From Methanobrevibacter arboriphilus (GTDB lineage Archaea; Methanobacteriota; Methanobacteria; Methanobacteriales; Methanobacteriaceae): a stretch of 64,000 bases of DNA. This document shows, in pieces, positions 28,940-39,900 of the stretch (the stretch's first letter is position 1; each line of letters begins with the position of its first letter). The translations under genes were made by a program, and so were the position numbers. Where the stretch lies: contig NZ_AP019779.1 of the NCBI RefSeq assembly GCF_019669925.1, positions 2,225,001-2,289,000 on the forward strand, in the 5' to 3' direction. Below the pieces are notes generated by a model. That model was not told the origin of the DNA and made no database searches. It was given only the letters and a program-made list of their open reading frames with translations.

Positions 28940-31900
28940 ATGGGTTTGTGTTTATATATGTTTAAAAAGTGTTTTTTTATAGGTATTTTATTATTGTGTC
29001 TATGTTTTTTTATGAATGGTGTTTCTGCTGAGAGTTTTACTTATGATGAGATGGCGAGTAGTGCTGAGGATGTTTTTAGGTATACTCAAGAGAATTCTAA
29101 AGTTCCTAAATCAGTAAAAATTAATGGTAAAACTGCTACTGATGAAAACTATTTGAATATGCTTACTAATACTGTTGTTAAAATTAGTAATGGTAATAAA
29201 GCTGGTAGTACTATTCCTAGTCGTAAAGCTCCGAGTAATCCTCAGGGTACTGGTAAAGGAACTCTTACTAAATCTCAGTACATAACTGTTGCCAAGAATA
29301 TTAATAGTTTTTATTCGAGTAATGGTCAAGCGCCTAATTATGCAAGTAGTGCAGTGGGTAATATTCGTTATGAGTCCCTTATTTATGGATTTTCCAAAGC
29401 ATTATATGCTTATGAACGTGATGGTACATTACCTTCTGAGATGTCGTTCCCATTAGTAAGTGGAATTTCTTCTTCTGGAATTACAGTTGATACTACTCCT
29501 CCTTCTACTTCTAGAAATTTAAATGGTGGTTGGTATAACACAGCTAAAACTGTTACTTTAACAGCTAGTGATAATAAAGATCCTAATCCAAAAATATATT
29601 ATACTGTAAATGGTGGTTCAACTTATTCTGCTACTAAGTCTGTTGCATTAACTTTTAATTATGGTGATTTTACTTTAAAATATCGTGCAAAAGATAGTAA
29701 AGGTAATACTGAAGCTGTTAAAACAGTTAATTATAAATTGACCGTAATCAACCAAGTATTGGATATTCTTATTACAATGGTGTTCTTAATTTAACAGTTG
29801 TTGATGATATGGATAGTAATCCTACTTTGTATTATATGGTAGGTAATGGTAATTATATTACTGCTAGTAAGAGTGCTACTATTAGATTAACTGAGGGTCG
29901 CCATAGTGTTAGTTTTTATGCTAAAGATGCTGCTGGAAATACGAATCCTGGAACAACATTGAATCTTACTTATGATATTACAGCACCTGTTTATAATGTA
30001 AGCTTAGAAGAAGGTTGGTATAACTCAACTAAAACTTTAACTATCAATGCAAGTGATAATTTAGATCCTAATCCTATAATTGCTTATGCTATTAATGGAG
30101 GAGGAATATTAAATAAGACTAAATCAATTACACTTAATTTAAATGAAGGAGTAAACCTTATTGAATTTTTGGTTTATGATCAATATGGTAATAATGAAGG
30201 ATTTCAAAGATTGATATATTATATTGATTTAATTGCACCTATTGTTAATAATAATCTAGAAGAAGGAAATTACAGTTCTTCTAAAACTATTACATTGACT
30301 GCTAGTGATAATTTAGATACTTATCCTATGTTATATTATAAGATTAATAATGGTAGTTGGGTGATGAAGGCTAAGTTTGCTCAAATAAAGTTAAACAATG
30401 GTGAATATGTTATTGATTATTATGCAGTTGATCGTGCTGGAAATCATGGTCCAATACAAACTATAATTTATAATATTAATAATACAAACAATGAAACAGA
30501 TGATAATGAAACAGATGATAATTGGACTTATGATGATTATTATTATCCAGATGTGGAATCGAATCTTGTTGATGGTTGGTATAATGAGTCACAAAATTTG
30601 ACTTTGGAATCTAATAGTGAAAATTTGACTGTTTGGTATAGTATTAATCATGGTGAGTTTATAAATGGTAGTAATATAGTTAATATAACTTTGAATGATG
30701 GTTATTATTTTATAAGGTATAAAGGAATAGATAATGGAGGTAATGAAACAACTGTTAAAACTTTATTTGTTGTTGTTGGAAGTCCATCATTACCAGGTAA
30801 TATCATTAATTATAATACTGGATTATTTTATAATGCAATTCAAGATGCGATTGATGCTGATGAGACTCTTGATTGGCATTTAATTGAAGTTTTAACTGGC
30901 ACTTACTTTGAAAATGTTGTAATTAATAAAAGTGTTATTTTAGTAAGTTATGGTAAAACAAATATTATTCCAGTTGATACTAATTTACCAACTATAACTT
31001 TAAATAAAAATGATATTGTTATTAGTGGATTTAATCTGGTGAATAATTCAAGGTCTTCTGCTATTTTTATTAATGATGTTTCAAACTGTACAATCTTAGA
31101 AAATAATTTCACTGAAAATTATAGACATATATCTAATCAGGGAAATAATATTTCTTATGGTAATTGGATTATAGATAATACTTTTAATACTATTGGTCCA
31201 GAAGGTAATAGTGGTATTCGTATTTCTAATGCTAGTAATTACTTTATTTATAATAATAATTTCACTTGTCCTTCTACAGAATGGGATTACAGTAGATATT
31301 ATTATGGTTTTGATTATATTGGTGGTAGATTTGCAGTTACAGATTTAGAATATGTGGATAATTTTTTAATATATGGTAATTATTTCTTTGGATACGCTGA
31401 TATTGTTGATTTTAGAACTAGTATCCATTGGGGTCATGCTATAAAGGCAGTTTATTCAACAAATTTAACTATTCAAGATAATGTTTTTATAAATCTTAAT
31501 ACAGCTCTTCGTTTACAACAAACTACTAATATTAACATAACTAAAAATAGTTTTAAGGATAATGATGTGGGAGTATTAATAACTAAAAATGCAGTAGAAT
31601 TTATTTGTGAAAATATTAACTTTAATAGTTTTATAAATAACTATAAAGATTTGTATTTAGGTGGAGGTAGCTATAATGCTACTAATAATTGGTGGGGAAC
31701 TAATAGTGCTCCTTTAGTAGGCTGGGATGAAAATTATGAAAATATAGATATAGAACTTTTAAGTAATACAACTGTATATGCGGATCCCTGGATTGTAGCT
31801 AGTGTTTATCCTAGCTCTTATAAGATTGTAGATGGTAAAGTTTATGAAATGATTATTACTTTGGATATGACTCGTAATAATCTTGGTGAATATATATCTA

Positions 31901-34026
31901 ATTTAGGATATATTCCTGATGGAACTATTGTTGATTTTATTTCTCAATATGGTAATATAACTAATACAGCTATTGTTAAAGATGGAAAGGCTTCAGCAAT
32001 ATTAACTATAGATCAATCAGTTAATAGTAATATGACTGGTGTTATGGCTTTTGTTGATAATCAGATGGTTTATAACTTTTTTGATAATATTCCTTTTTTG
32101 GAATTCATGTTATTTTCAACAGCTATTGATCAAGAAACAGGTACTTATCTTAACTTTTCTCATTCTTTACCTATGAATGGTTCTGTAGTTTGGGTTACAC
32201 TTCTTTGGAGAGAAACAGGCTTATTCACAGCTGCAGTTGATTTAATTTATAATGGAGAAGTGATTTTAACTAAATCTATTATTAACAATGCTTATTCTAT
32301 GTATAAGAACGATTATCGTGAAGAAGTTTTCAGAGCTATTAAAGATTTAAATCTTTATATCGGATCTGATGCTTATTTGACTTATGGTGATGATTCTTTA
32401 ACTTCTTCTGAAATAATTGATATTTATTTAAATCATTTGAGGTATAATATTTATGGGCTTTCTGATGAAGAGTATGATTTTGTAGTTAGTAATCATAATT
32501 ATTTTGTTGATGTAATTTTAAATAGTATTTATTATTATGGTGATGAGCCTCCAAATATAATTATTACTAATCCTGAGACAAGAAAAGATGAAAAGTTAAA
32601 TCTACCTGGAAACCCTTCTCTTAGAATTGCAAATATATATTATGATAATAATATTTATGAGGGTAATGATACTGGTTTTGAAGGTATGAAGTCTTATGCT
32701 GTTGCAATGACTAATATTAGTAGTGAAATTTTGAGTTATTGGGTGTCTCAAAAAGATAGTTTTAATTTTGGTGCTATGAAGGCTGCTTATGGAACTTTTT
32801 TAACTGCTTTATTAGTTATCTATGAGCATGATCGTATTGCTGATCAAGCAGCCAATGCTTTTAATGTTAGTTGGAGTCGTACTACTCCAATTATGGTTTC
32901 TATGAATAATGAAGTTGAAAAGGCTTATATAACTGGTGAGATGGATCATCATATGGGAATGGATGTTATTGGAGATCCAATAAATATTTATAATTTCCGT
33001 ATGACTTGTTCTTTTGCTTTTTCATTAGTTGAAGAGTTAGTGGGGCATAATGTTTGGAATAATAGTGAGATAGGATCAGTTAACCTTGGTATTCTTGAAA
33101 GTATAGCTTTAGGTGATAAATTAGTGAGTTATTATAGTAATGGTTATTTAGTAGTTTATACAGAAAATAATCCAGATAGTGCTTTGTATATTGATTTAGT
33201 TTCTGGTATTGTTCGTGATGCATTTAGTGGTGATATTCTTGGTTATCCTTGTTATTGTGGCCCTATAACTGATGGTGCAGTGGATTATGCTCAAAGAATA
33301 CTTAGTGGTGGTCAGCCTCTTATTGATTTGGAAAAAATGGGTAATGCATCTATTAATTTTGGTAGTAGTTTTGGTTTGATAATGGGTTCATTAGCTACTT
33401 TAGCTGGGGGTGGTTCTTCGGCTATAGTGGGAGTTTTAGCTTCTAATCCAATTACTCTTATTATTGGTGCTGTTATAATACTTCCTATTGTTATTGATGC
33501 ATGTAGGCCTTTTTTTGCTGATGCTTATGATGTTTTGGGGCTTTATGATTTGGCTGATTATTACAGGAATAATAATGTTTTTGACATGCTGATGGATAAA
33601 TATAGTATTAATCCTACAATTGACCAGATTCTTGGTTTACCTCCAGGATCAATGGCATCATTAGAAAGCCCAATATTCGTAAACATCATCAGAACAGGAA
33701 TATTTCTTAAAATAATGAATGATGGGTTAGAATGGAATGATGCTAAAAATCCAAATAAACTTCCAGAAAATATTGGGGGTGGCCCTAAAGGAAACGATAC
33801 ATTGTTTTTGTTAAGGTTACTTAATGCAGCTAAAAATAATTTAGTGAATGGGGGAAACAATATTCTTGAAGGAATTGTGACAAAAAATCCTGCTTTAGTT
33901 GCACAAGGTGGTGCAAAAATCATAATTGGGACTGGATTGGGTCAGTTTGGGAGTTTTATTACATTGATGAATGTCATTCCAGAACACACTTGGAATTATC
34001 TTGTGAATTATATAAAAAATATGTGA
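28940..34026 (+). pseudogene. adhesin-like surface protein 2, frameshifted
   Basis: Two overlapping-frame segments of one protein. The first (28940-29794) has a signal peptide (ending NGVSAES), a pseudomurein-binding region nearly identical to that of adhesin 1, and the first Ig-like repeat. The frame is lost near 29741-29746. Downstream, the other frame continues the next Ig repeat (NQPSIGYSYYNGVLNLTVVD) and stays open to 34026, with more Ig repeats, a beta-helix (about 30780-31700), the HDRIADQAANAF / GEMDHHMGMDVIGD domain (about 32660-33300), a hydrophobic stretch (33350-33520) and a tail. Restoring one base gives a protein of about 1690 residues, like adhesin 1. The shift is not in a homopolymer, so mutation or sequencing error is likelier than slippage. 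The intact TPR gene follows after 22 bp. Confidence 0.85.
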
Positions 34027-34048
34027 ATAGTATTAATGAGGAATTTAA

Positions 34049-34939
34049 ATGTTTTCAGATATTATTTTAAAAAGAAATTCTGAAAAAGCTAGGAAGTATA
34101 GGGATTCTGGCGAGTATGATAAGGCGTTAGAGATATATTTAAGATTAATTGGAAAAAATCATGATTTATTAAATAATTATTTTAATATTGGTGTGCTTTT
34201 TTCCGATAAACAGGATTTTGATAAAGCTCTTTATTATTTTGATAAAGCTTTGTCTTTAGATACGAATAATATTCATGTTTTGGTTCAAAAAGGATTGGTT
34301 TTTTATGGTATGAAAAAATTTGATGATGCATTAAGTGTTTTTAATAAAGTTTTGAAAATTGATCCAGAAAATCAATATGCATTAATGAATAAAGGATTGG
34401 TTTTTCTAGAAATATGTAAATTTAATGAGGCTTTAAATTTGTTCGAAAAATGTTTGGATAATGATCCTGAAAATTATTCTTTATGGCTTTTTAAAGCACA
34501 CGCATTGAATGGTTTAAACCATTTTAAAGAAGCATTGGAATCATTAAACATCTCTTTGAAATTTTATCCGAAAAATATGAGTGCATTATTGAAAAAAGGA
34601 ATAATTTTGGATAGAGTGGGTTGTTATGATGAGGCTTTGGATGTTTATTATAAATGTTTAAAATTAGATTCGAAGCATGTTGGTGTTCTTAATAATGTTG
34701 GTGAGGTTTATTATCATAAAAAGGAATATAATAAAGCTTTAGAGTATTATGATAAAGCATTAACTCTAGAATCAGAAAATGCTATTATATTATTTAATAT
34801 GGCTAGAGTATCATCTGACTTAAAAAATTATGATGAATCTTTAAAATATTATGATAAAGCTTTAAAATTGAATCCTAATGATGAATATTCTTTAAAAGGT
34901 CGTGAAGAAGTTTTAAAAAAGATTAAAAATAATAATTAA
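34049..34939 (+). CDS. TPR-repeat protein 2 (intact)
   Basis: 296 residues made almost wholly of about eight tetratricopeptide repeats (for example FDKALYYFDKALSLDTNN, FDDALSVFNKVLKIDPEN, YNKALEYYDKALTLESEN), ending GREEVLKKIKNNN. There is no signal peptide, so it is a cytosolic protein-binding scaffold. A GAGGA site precedes the ATG and the gene lies only 22 bp after adhesin 2, so they form an operon. The C-terminal third is very close to the TPR protein behind adhesin 1. A plausible partner is the cytosolic tail of the adhesin; that is inference from repeated gene order. Confidence 0.9.
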   Translation: MFSDIILKRNSEKARKYRDSGEYDKALEIYLRLIGKNHDLLNNYFNIGVLFSDKQDFDKALYYFDKALSLDTNNIHVLVQKGLVFYGMKKFDDALSVFNKVLKIDPENQYALMNKGLVFLEICKFNEALNLFEKCLDNDPENYSLWLFKAHALNGLNHFKEALESLNISLKFYPKNMSALLKKGIILDRVGCYDEALDVYYKCLKLDSKHVGVLNNVGEVYYHKKEYNKALEYYDKALTLESENAIILFNMARVSSDLKNYDESLKYYDKALKLNPNDEYSLKGREEVLKKIKNNN

Positions 34940-35682
34940 TTTTTAAGGATGGGAAATATATTTTTCTGTATTATACTAACCTAATATTTATTTTAATTTA
35001 ACACTATATTATAATTACTTTTTTAGTTGTAATTTTCTTTTAAGGGAGTACTTTTCATTATTATTTTTAAGTATTGGTAAATATTAAGAGATTTTTATTG
35101 TTTGGTATATTAGCTAATATTTTCAATGTGAAAATATATTGGATTGACTTGGAGGAATTTGAACCTTTAATCTACGGATTAGAACATCTAATGCTATTTA
35201 ATTTTAATTTTAATAGTTTTACAGGGTTTTTATCTTTAAGTATTAATTTTTATAAATTTTAAAGTTTTTATTTATTTAAGTCATGTATTATATTATTTTT
35301 ATATATTTTAACATTATTTTTTTGTTTTAAGTCATAAATTATGAATATTTTAGCTATTTTTTGTTATTTTTGGAGTAATCTTTATTAATAATGTTTTATA
35401 TACTTTTTAAATGTAAATTAGATGAATAATATGAAGTATTCTTATTAAAAATAAAGATTCTTCTATGTTTATATTTTTATCATAAGAATATATACCTAAT
35501 AATTTCCATATTATAATTGGATATATTAGCTACTATTAGTATACTTAAAAATACTCTTATTATTCAAGATTTAAACAAATATTAAAATTTTAATAGCTAA
35601 TTTGCTTGATTTTATTAATATATAGTTATATATTTATTTTAATCAAGAATTTTAGCTAGTAGGCGGTATAAATATTTTTGGT
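34940..35682. other. intergenic region containing tRNA-like fragment 3
   Basis: About 740 bp with the tRNA-like fragment at 35144-35185. A short open frame over 35074-35262 is an artefact of that fragment. TATA-like ATATATTTATT and then AGGCGG (35660-35666) precede the next gene. Confidence 0.5.
35144..35185 (-). pseudogene. tRNA-Arg(TCT)-like 3' half, fragment 3 (most decayed)
   Basis: Minus strand: anticodon loop GTTCTAA (TCT), 3' anticodon strand TCCGT, variable loop AGATT, degenerate T arm AAAGG-TTCAAAT-TCCTC (two mismatches and one G-T pair), acceptor strand CAAGTCA, then A. Same layout as fragments 1 and 2 but more diverged. It lies about 200 bp after TPR gene 2. Confidence 0.6.
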
Positions 35683-37386
35683 TTGAAATTTAATAGTGAT
35701 AATTTAATAAATTTTAAAAATATGTATAAAAATACTTCTAGTTTTTTATTAAGAAGTTCTGATGTTAAAAATAAATCTTTTAGCTTAAATAATATCTTTA
35801 AGATTTTTTTAGTTTCTTTTCTGATTTTAGCTCTCTTTTTATCATTAAATTCAGTATTTAATTCAGAAAATCATGATGATTTTGATTTTTCTCAAGGAAT
35901 TATTGATCTTAAAAATAATCATTTTAAAAATAGTCCTTTTATTGTAGATAGTGAAATTATTGGAGATAATAAAGTATTAAATACAAGTAATGAAAATTCT
36001 CATTCAAAAGGTGTTAATACAGTTCATGCTGCTTCTAAAGTCTCTCCAAGTTCTAAGGCAAAACTTAGTTCTTTAGGGTCTCCTAAAACAGTTTCTCAAA
36101 AAGGTGTTCTAAAATCATCTAAAAATCTTAAGAATTATGTTTCAAAAAATAAGAAATTACCTAAATATGTAACTGTTGAAGGATATAGATACTCTGTTCC
36201 AGAGTTTACTTATTTAATGACAAAAACAGTTGAATATCAAAAGAAAAAGGTTAATTCTCGTGTTACTGTAAAATATAATGTTAAAAACCCAACGAAACCT
36301 TCTGGTAAGACTATTAAATCTAAAATTTCTTTATCAAATTACTATAAATATAGTTTAAAGACAAGTAACTATATCAATAAGTATAAAAAAGTTCCAAATT
36401 ATATTACTACTAATAAAGGTAGTAAAATCCAGTATCAGACAGCTGTTTATATGTTTTCATCGATCTTAAGATATGATTATTATTATAAAAAGCTTCCTAA
36501 ATCTGTAAATATAAAGATTAGTAGCTCTAATAAAATAAATAAATATATTCCTAATTATGTTAGAAACTCTAAAACAAAAAGTGTTCCTAATAAAAATGCT
36601 ATTTGGATACAAAGTAGGGATTTTTATAATGTTAATTTAAATAAGTTAGCTGAGTCAGGAATAGGTAATGTTTTCTTACATGAAGTAGCTATATCTCAAT
36701 ATGGAAAATCAACTGTTATTAACTGGGCTAAAAATGCAGCTAGTAAAGGAATAAAGACTCATTTATGGATTCAATGTTTTTATGCAAATGGTAAATGGAT
36801 AAATCCTGTTGACACTAGTAAAAAAACTTATAATACTGCTCAATTTAATAAGATTTTATCTAAAATAAAAACTTACTCTCGCATGGATTATATTGGAGGA
36901 ATACATTTAGATTATCTTAGATATCCTGGAAATGCTTATAAATATAATTATTCTAATGGAGTTACTGGTGAAAAGGCCATTACTAAATTTGTAAGTCAAG
37001 CTAAAACACAAGTTAATAAATATAATCCAAACATTCTTCTTTCAGCGGCTGTAATGCCTGAAACTTCATCTAATGCTTATTATTATGGTCAAAACATTCC
37101 TAAAATGGGCAAATATTTGGATATTATAACTCCAATGATTTATAAGGGTAATTATGACAAGCCTAGCAGTTGGATAACTTCTACTACTAAATGGTTTGTT
37201 AAAAATTCTGGTGGAGCTCGTATTTGGAGTGGTTTACAGACTTATGTAAGTGATAATAACATTAATCCGTTATCTATTAATGCATTATCTAAAGATTCTA
37301 AAGCTTCTTTAAGTGGTGGAGCTGATGGAATAGGATTATTTAGATGGGGTTTAACAAAGTTTTTTAATTTTTTAAGTGTGTATTAG
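35683..37386 (+). CDS. pseudomurein-binding GHL10-like glycoside hydrolase 2
   Basis: 567 residues from a TTG; an ATG at 35722 is an alternative. The N-terminus is cytosolic and basic, followed by one membrane segment (IFKIFLVSFLILALFLSLNS), so this copy may be membrane-anchored rather than released. It has one pseudomurein-binding module (TVEGYRYSVPEFTYLMTK, about 140-280) against two in its paralogue at 26044. The GHL10-like TIM-barrel follows (NAIWIQSRDF, GIGNVFLHEVAI, GGIHLDYLRYPGN with the probable catalytic Asp, IITPMIYKGNYD, LFRWG). Predicted to cut wall glycan outside the cell. The two paralogues flank the adhesin 2/TPR unit. Confidence 0.8.
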   Translation: MKFNSDNLINFKNMYKNTSSFLLRSSDVKNKSFSLNNIFKIFLVSFLILALFLSLNSVFNSENHDDFDFSQGIIDLKNNHFKNSPFIVDSEIIGDNKVLNTSNENSHSKGVNTVHAASKVSPSSKAKLSSLGSPKTVSQKGVLKSSKNLKNYVSKNKKLPKYVTVEGYRYSVPEFTYLMTKTVEYQKKKVNSRVTVKYNVKNPTKPSGKTIKSKISLSNYYKYSLKTSNYINKYKKVPNYITTNKGSKIQYQTAVYMFSSILRYDYYYKKLPKSVNIKISSSNKINKYIPNYVRNSKTKSVPNKNAIWIQSRDFYNVNLNKLAESGIGNVFLHEVAISQYGKSTVINWAKNAASKGIKTHLWIQCFYANGKWINPVDTSKKTYNTAQFNKILSKIKTYSRMDYIGGIHLDYLRYPGNAYKYNYSNGVTGEKAITKFVSQAKTQVNKYNPNILLSAAVMPETSSNAYYYGQNIPKMGKYLDIITPMIYKGNYDKPSSWITSTTKWFVKNSGGARIWSGLQTYVSDNNINPLSINALSKDSKASLSGGADGIGLFRWGLTKFFNFLSVY

Positions 37387-37947
37387 ACTTTTATACTAAA
37401 TTAAAATTTTTATTTTTAATTTTTCAGTTTTTTACTACTTTTTAACTTTTATTTTCACTTGTTTTATAGTTATTTTTTATTTACTTCTTATTTTTTGTTT
37501 ATTTATTTTGGAATATTTATCAACAGAAAAATCTAATTATCATGATTAATCATCATAAAATTTATATATTCTATAATGACATATTATAGATATAATATAA
37601 ATAAAATTAAATTTTGAAGATTAAAAAATTTTAAGGATTAAAAATAAATATTAATATTTAATTTAATATTCAAATTAATATTTTAAATTAATATTAAATC
37701 AATATTAAAATTAATATTTAAATTAGTATTAAAATTAGTATTAAAATTAATATTAAAATTAGTATTTATGATTAGCTTATAAAAACTAAATTTTAATATT
37801 TCAATATGAATATTGCAATCTAACTATACAATATTTAAGATATGAATCCTTAAAAAATCTTTGATTAAAATTTCTATAAAAATTATATCTAAAATTAAGA
37901 TAATATATAATCTTTATAGTCTTTACATAATCTCTGGAGTTGATTAA
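37387..37947. other. AT-rich intergenic region
   Basis: About 560 bp. The stretch 37640-37770 is a run of near-repeats of ATTAAAATTAATATT. No gene or RNA was seen. Confidence 0.5.
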
Positions 37948-39900
37948 ATGGATAAAACTGAAAAAAGTACTGATCAGCAAAAATTAGCTAATCATAATGG
38001 AGATCAAGTTGTTTCACCGAATAATAAAGTAATAGAAAGAGCTATTGTAAAAGATTGGGATAGAGAAATTCAAAAAGGAGAAGACATCGAGAAATACTGG
38101 GCAATGGAAGCAGAACAATTGGACTGGTTTAAAAAATGGGATGAAGTTCTCGATGAAAGTGAAAAACCGTATTATAAATGGTTTGTTGGAGGTAAAATAA
38201 ACCTCGCTTACAATGCTATTGATAGATGGATTAAAACAGAAAAAAGAAATAAAATAGCTATTCTCTATACAAATGAACGTGGGGACGAAATTAAGCTAAC
38301 TTACTATGAACTTTATCGTGAAATAAATAAAATGGCTAATGCTCTTCTTAATTTAGGAATTAAAAAAGGAGATACTGTCTCAATGTATCTTCCAATGTGT
38401 CCAGAACTAGTTATATCTATGTTAGCTTGTACAAAAATTGGTGCAGTTCACAGTGCTATTTATTCAGGACTCTCATCAGTAGCAGTAGTTGAAAGAATCA
38501 ATGATATTAAATCTAAAGTTGTGATAACTGCTGATGGAACATATAGGCGTGGAAAAATCATTAACCTCAAATCTGTTATTGACGAAGCTATGTTACAATG
38601 TCCAACTGTTCAAACAGTAGTACTTGTAAACCATACTGGCCGATATAATGATGTAGCAGACCTTAGGGGAAATGAAATATTTTATGAACGTTTAATTGAA
38701 GGTGAAGGTGATTCTTGCTACAATGAAGTAATGGATGCTGAAGATCCTTTATTTATTCTCTATACTTCTGGAAGTACTGGAAAACCAAAGGGAGTTTTAC
38801 ATACTACTGGTGGGTATATGGTTGGAATAGCTACTACACTTCGAAATGTCTTTGATATTCATGATAATGATCTTTGGTGGTCAACTGGAGATGCTGGTTG
38901 GATTACTGGCCATAGCTATACTATTTATGCTCCACTACTTTTAGGTTCAACTACATTAATTTATGAAGGAGCTCCAGACTTCCCAGATCCTGGTGTATGG
39001 TGGAAAATTGTTGAAAAATATGGTGTTACTAAATTCTATACTGCACCTACAGCTATCAGACATTTAATGCGATTTGGTAAAAAATACACTAAACTTTATA
39101 ATCTTGATTCATTAAAGATTCTTGGAAGTGTTGGTGAACCAATAAACTATGAAGCATGGAAATGGATGTATGAAGAGATTGGAAAATGCAGAACTCCTAT
39201 TATGGATACTTGGTGGCAAACAGAAACTGGTATGCATATGATTGCTCCAATGCCAGTAGCTGATTTAAAACCAGGTTCAGCTACAAAACCTCTGCCTGGT
39301 GTTAATATAGCTATTGTAGATGAAGAAGGTGCCGAAGTTAAAAAAGGTAAGAAAGGTTATTTAGTTATTACAAAACCATGGCCTTCAATGTTTAGATCTC
39401 TTTATAATGATGAAGAGAGATTTGAGGAAGTTTACTGGAATCATTTCCCAGATGGATATTATAAAACTGGTGATATGGCTCGTATGGATGAAGATGGCTA
39501 TATTTGGATTGAAGGAAGATCTGATGATGTTTTAAAGATTGCTGGTCATAGAGTAGGGGCTGTTGAAGTTGAAAGTGCTTTTAATAGTCATCCTTCTGTT
39601 AATGAAACAGCTGTTATTGGTAAAGAGGATCCTGTTAAGGGACAGCTTATTAAAGCATTTTTAATTCTTAATAATGGCTATGATTTAGATTTACCATTTA
39701 AAGATGGTTCTAATACTATGTTAAGAGAAGAATTAAAACGTCATGTTAGACATTCTCTTGGCCCAGTAGCTGTTCTTGGTGAAATGGTATCTGTAGATAG
39801 TCTTCCAAAAACAAAAAGTGGAAAAATAATGAGAAGAATTCTTAAAGCTAAAGAAGCTGGTGAAGACCTAGGTGATACTTCTACATTAGATGATTTATAA
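37948..39900 (+). CDS. acs: acetyl-CoA synthetase (AMP-forming)
   Basis: 650 residues, full length. Catalyses acetate + ATP + CoA to acetyl-CoA + AMP + PPi, letting the cell assimilate acetate. Shows the acetyl-CoA synthetase N-terminus ([20 protein letters not shown]), the P-loop [20 protein letters not shown], the [12 protein letters not shown] acetate-pocket motif, [21 protein letters not shown], and the C-terminal [14 protein letters not shown] with the lysine that serves adenylation and is often acetylated. A GGAG site precedes the ATG. It is monocistronic. Confidence 0.96.
   Translation: MDKTEKSTDQQKLANHNGDQVVSPNNKVIERAIVKDWDREIQKGEDIEKYWAMEAEQLDWFKKWDEVLDESEKPYYKWFVGGKINLAYNAIDRWIKTEKRNKIAILYTNERGDEIKLTYYELYREINKMANALLNLGIKKGDTVSMYLPMCPELVISMLACTKIGAVHSAIYSGLSSVAVVERINDIKSKVVITADGTYRRGKIINLKSVIDEAMLQCPTVQTVVLVNHTGRYNDVADLRGNEIFYERLIEGEGDSCYNEVMDAEDPLFILYTSGSTGKPKGVLHTTGGYMVGIATTLRNVFDIHDNDLWWSTGDAGWITGHSYTIYAPLLLGSTTLIYEGAPDFPDPGVWWKIVEKYGVTKFYTAPTAIRHLMRFGKKYTKLYNLDSLKILGSVGEPINYEAWKWMYEEIGKCRTPIMDTWWQTETGMHMIAPMPVADLKPGSATKPLPGVNIAIVDEEGAEVKKGKKGYLVITKPWPSMFRSLYNDEERFEEVYWNHFPDGYYKTGDMARMDEDGYIWIEGRSDDVLKIAGHRVGAVEVESAFNSHPSVNETAVIGKEDPVKGQLIKAFLILNNGYDLDLPFKDGSNTMLREELKRHVRHSLGPVAVLGEMVSVDSLPKTKSGKIMRRILKAKEAGEDLGDTSTLDDL

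Noticed and set aside
35074-35262. 62-codon plus-strand gene
   Set aside because: It overlaps the tRNA-like fragment on the other strand and has no protein character.
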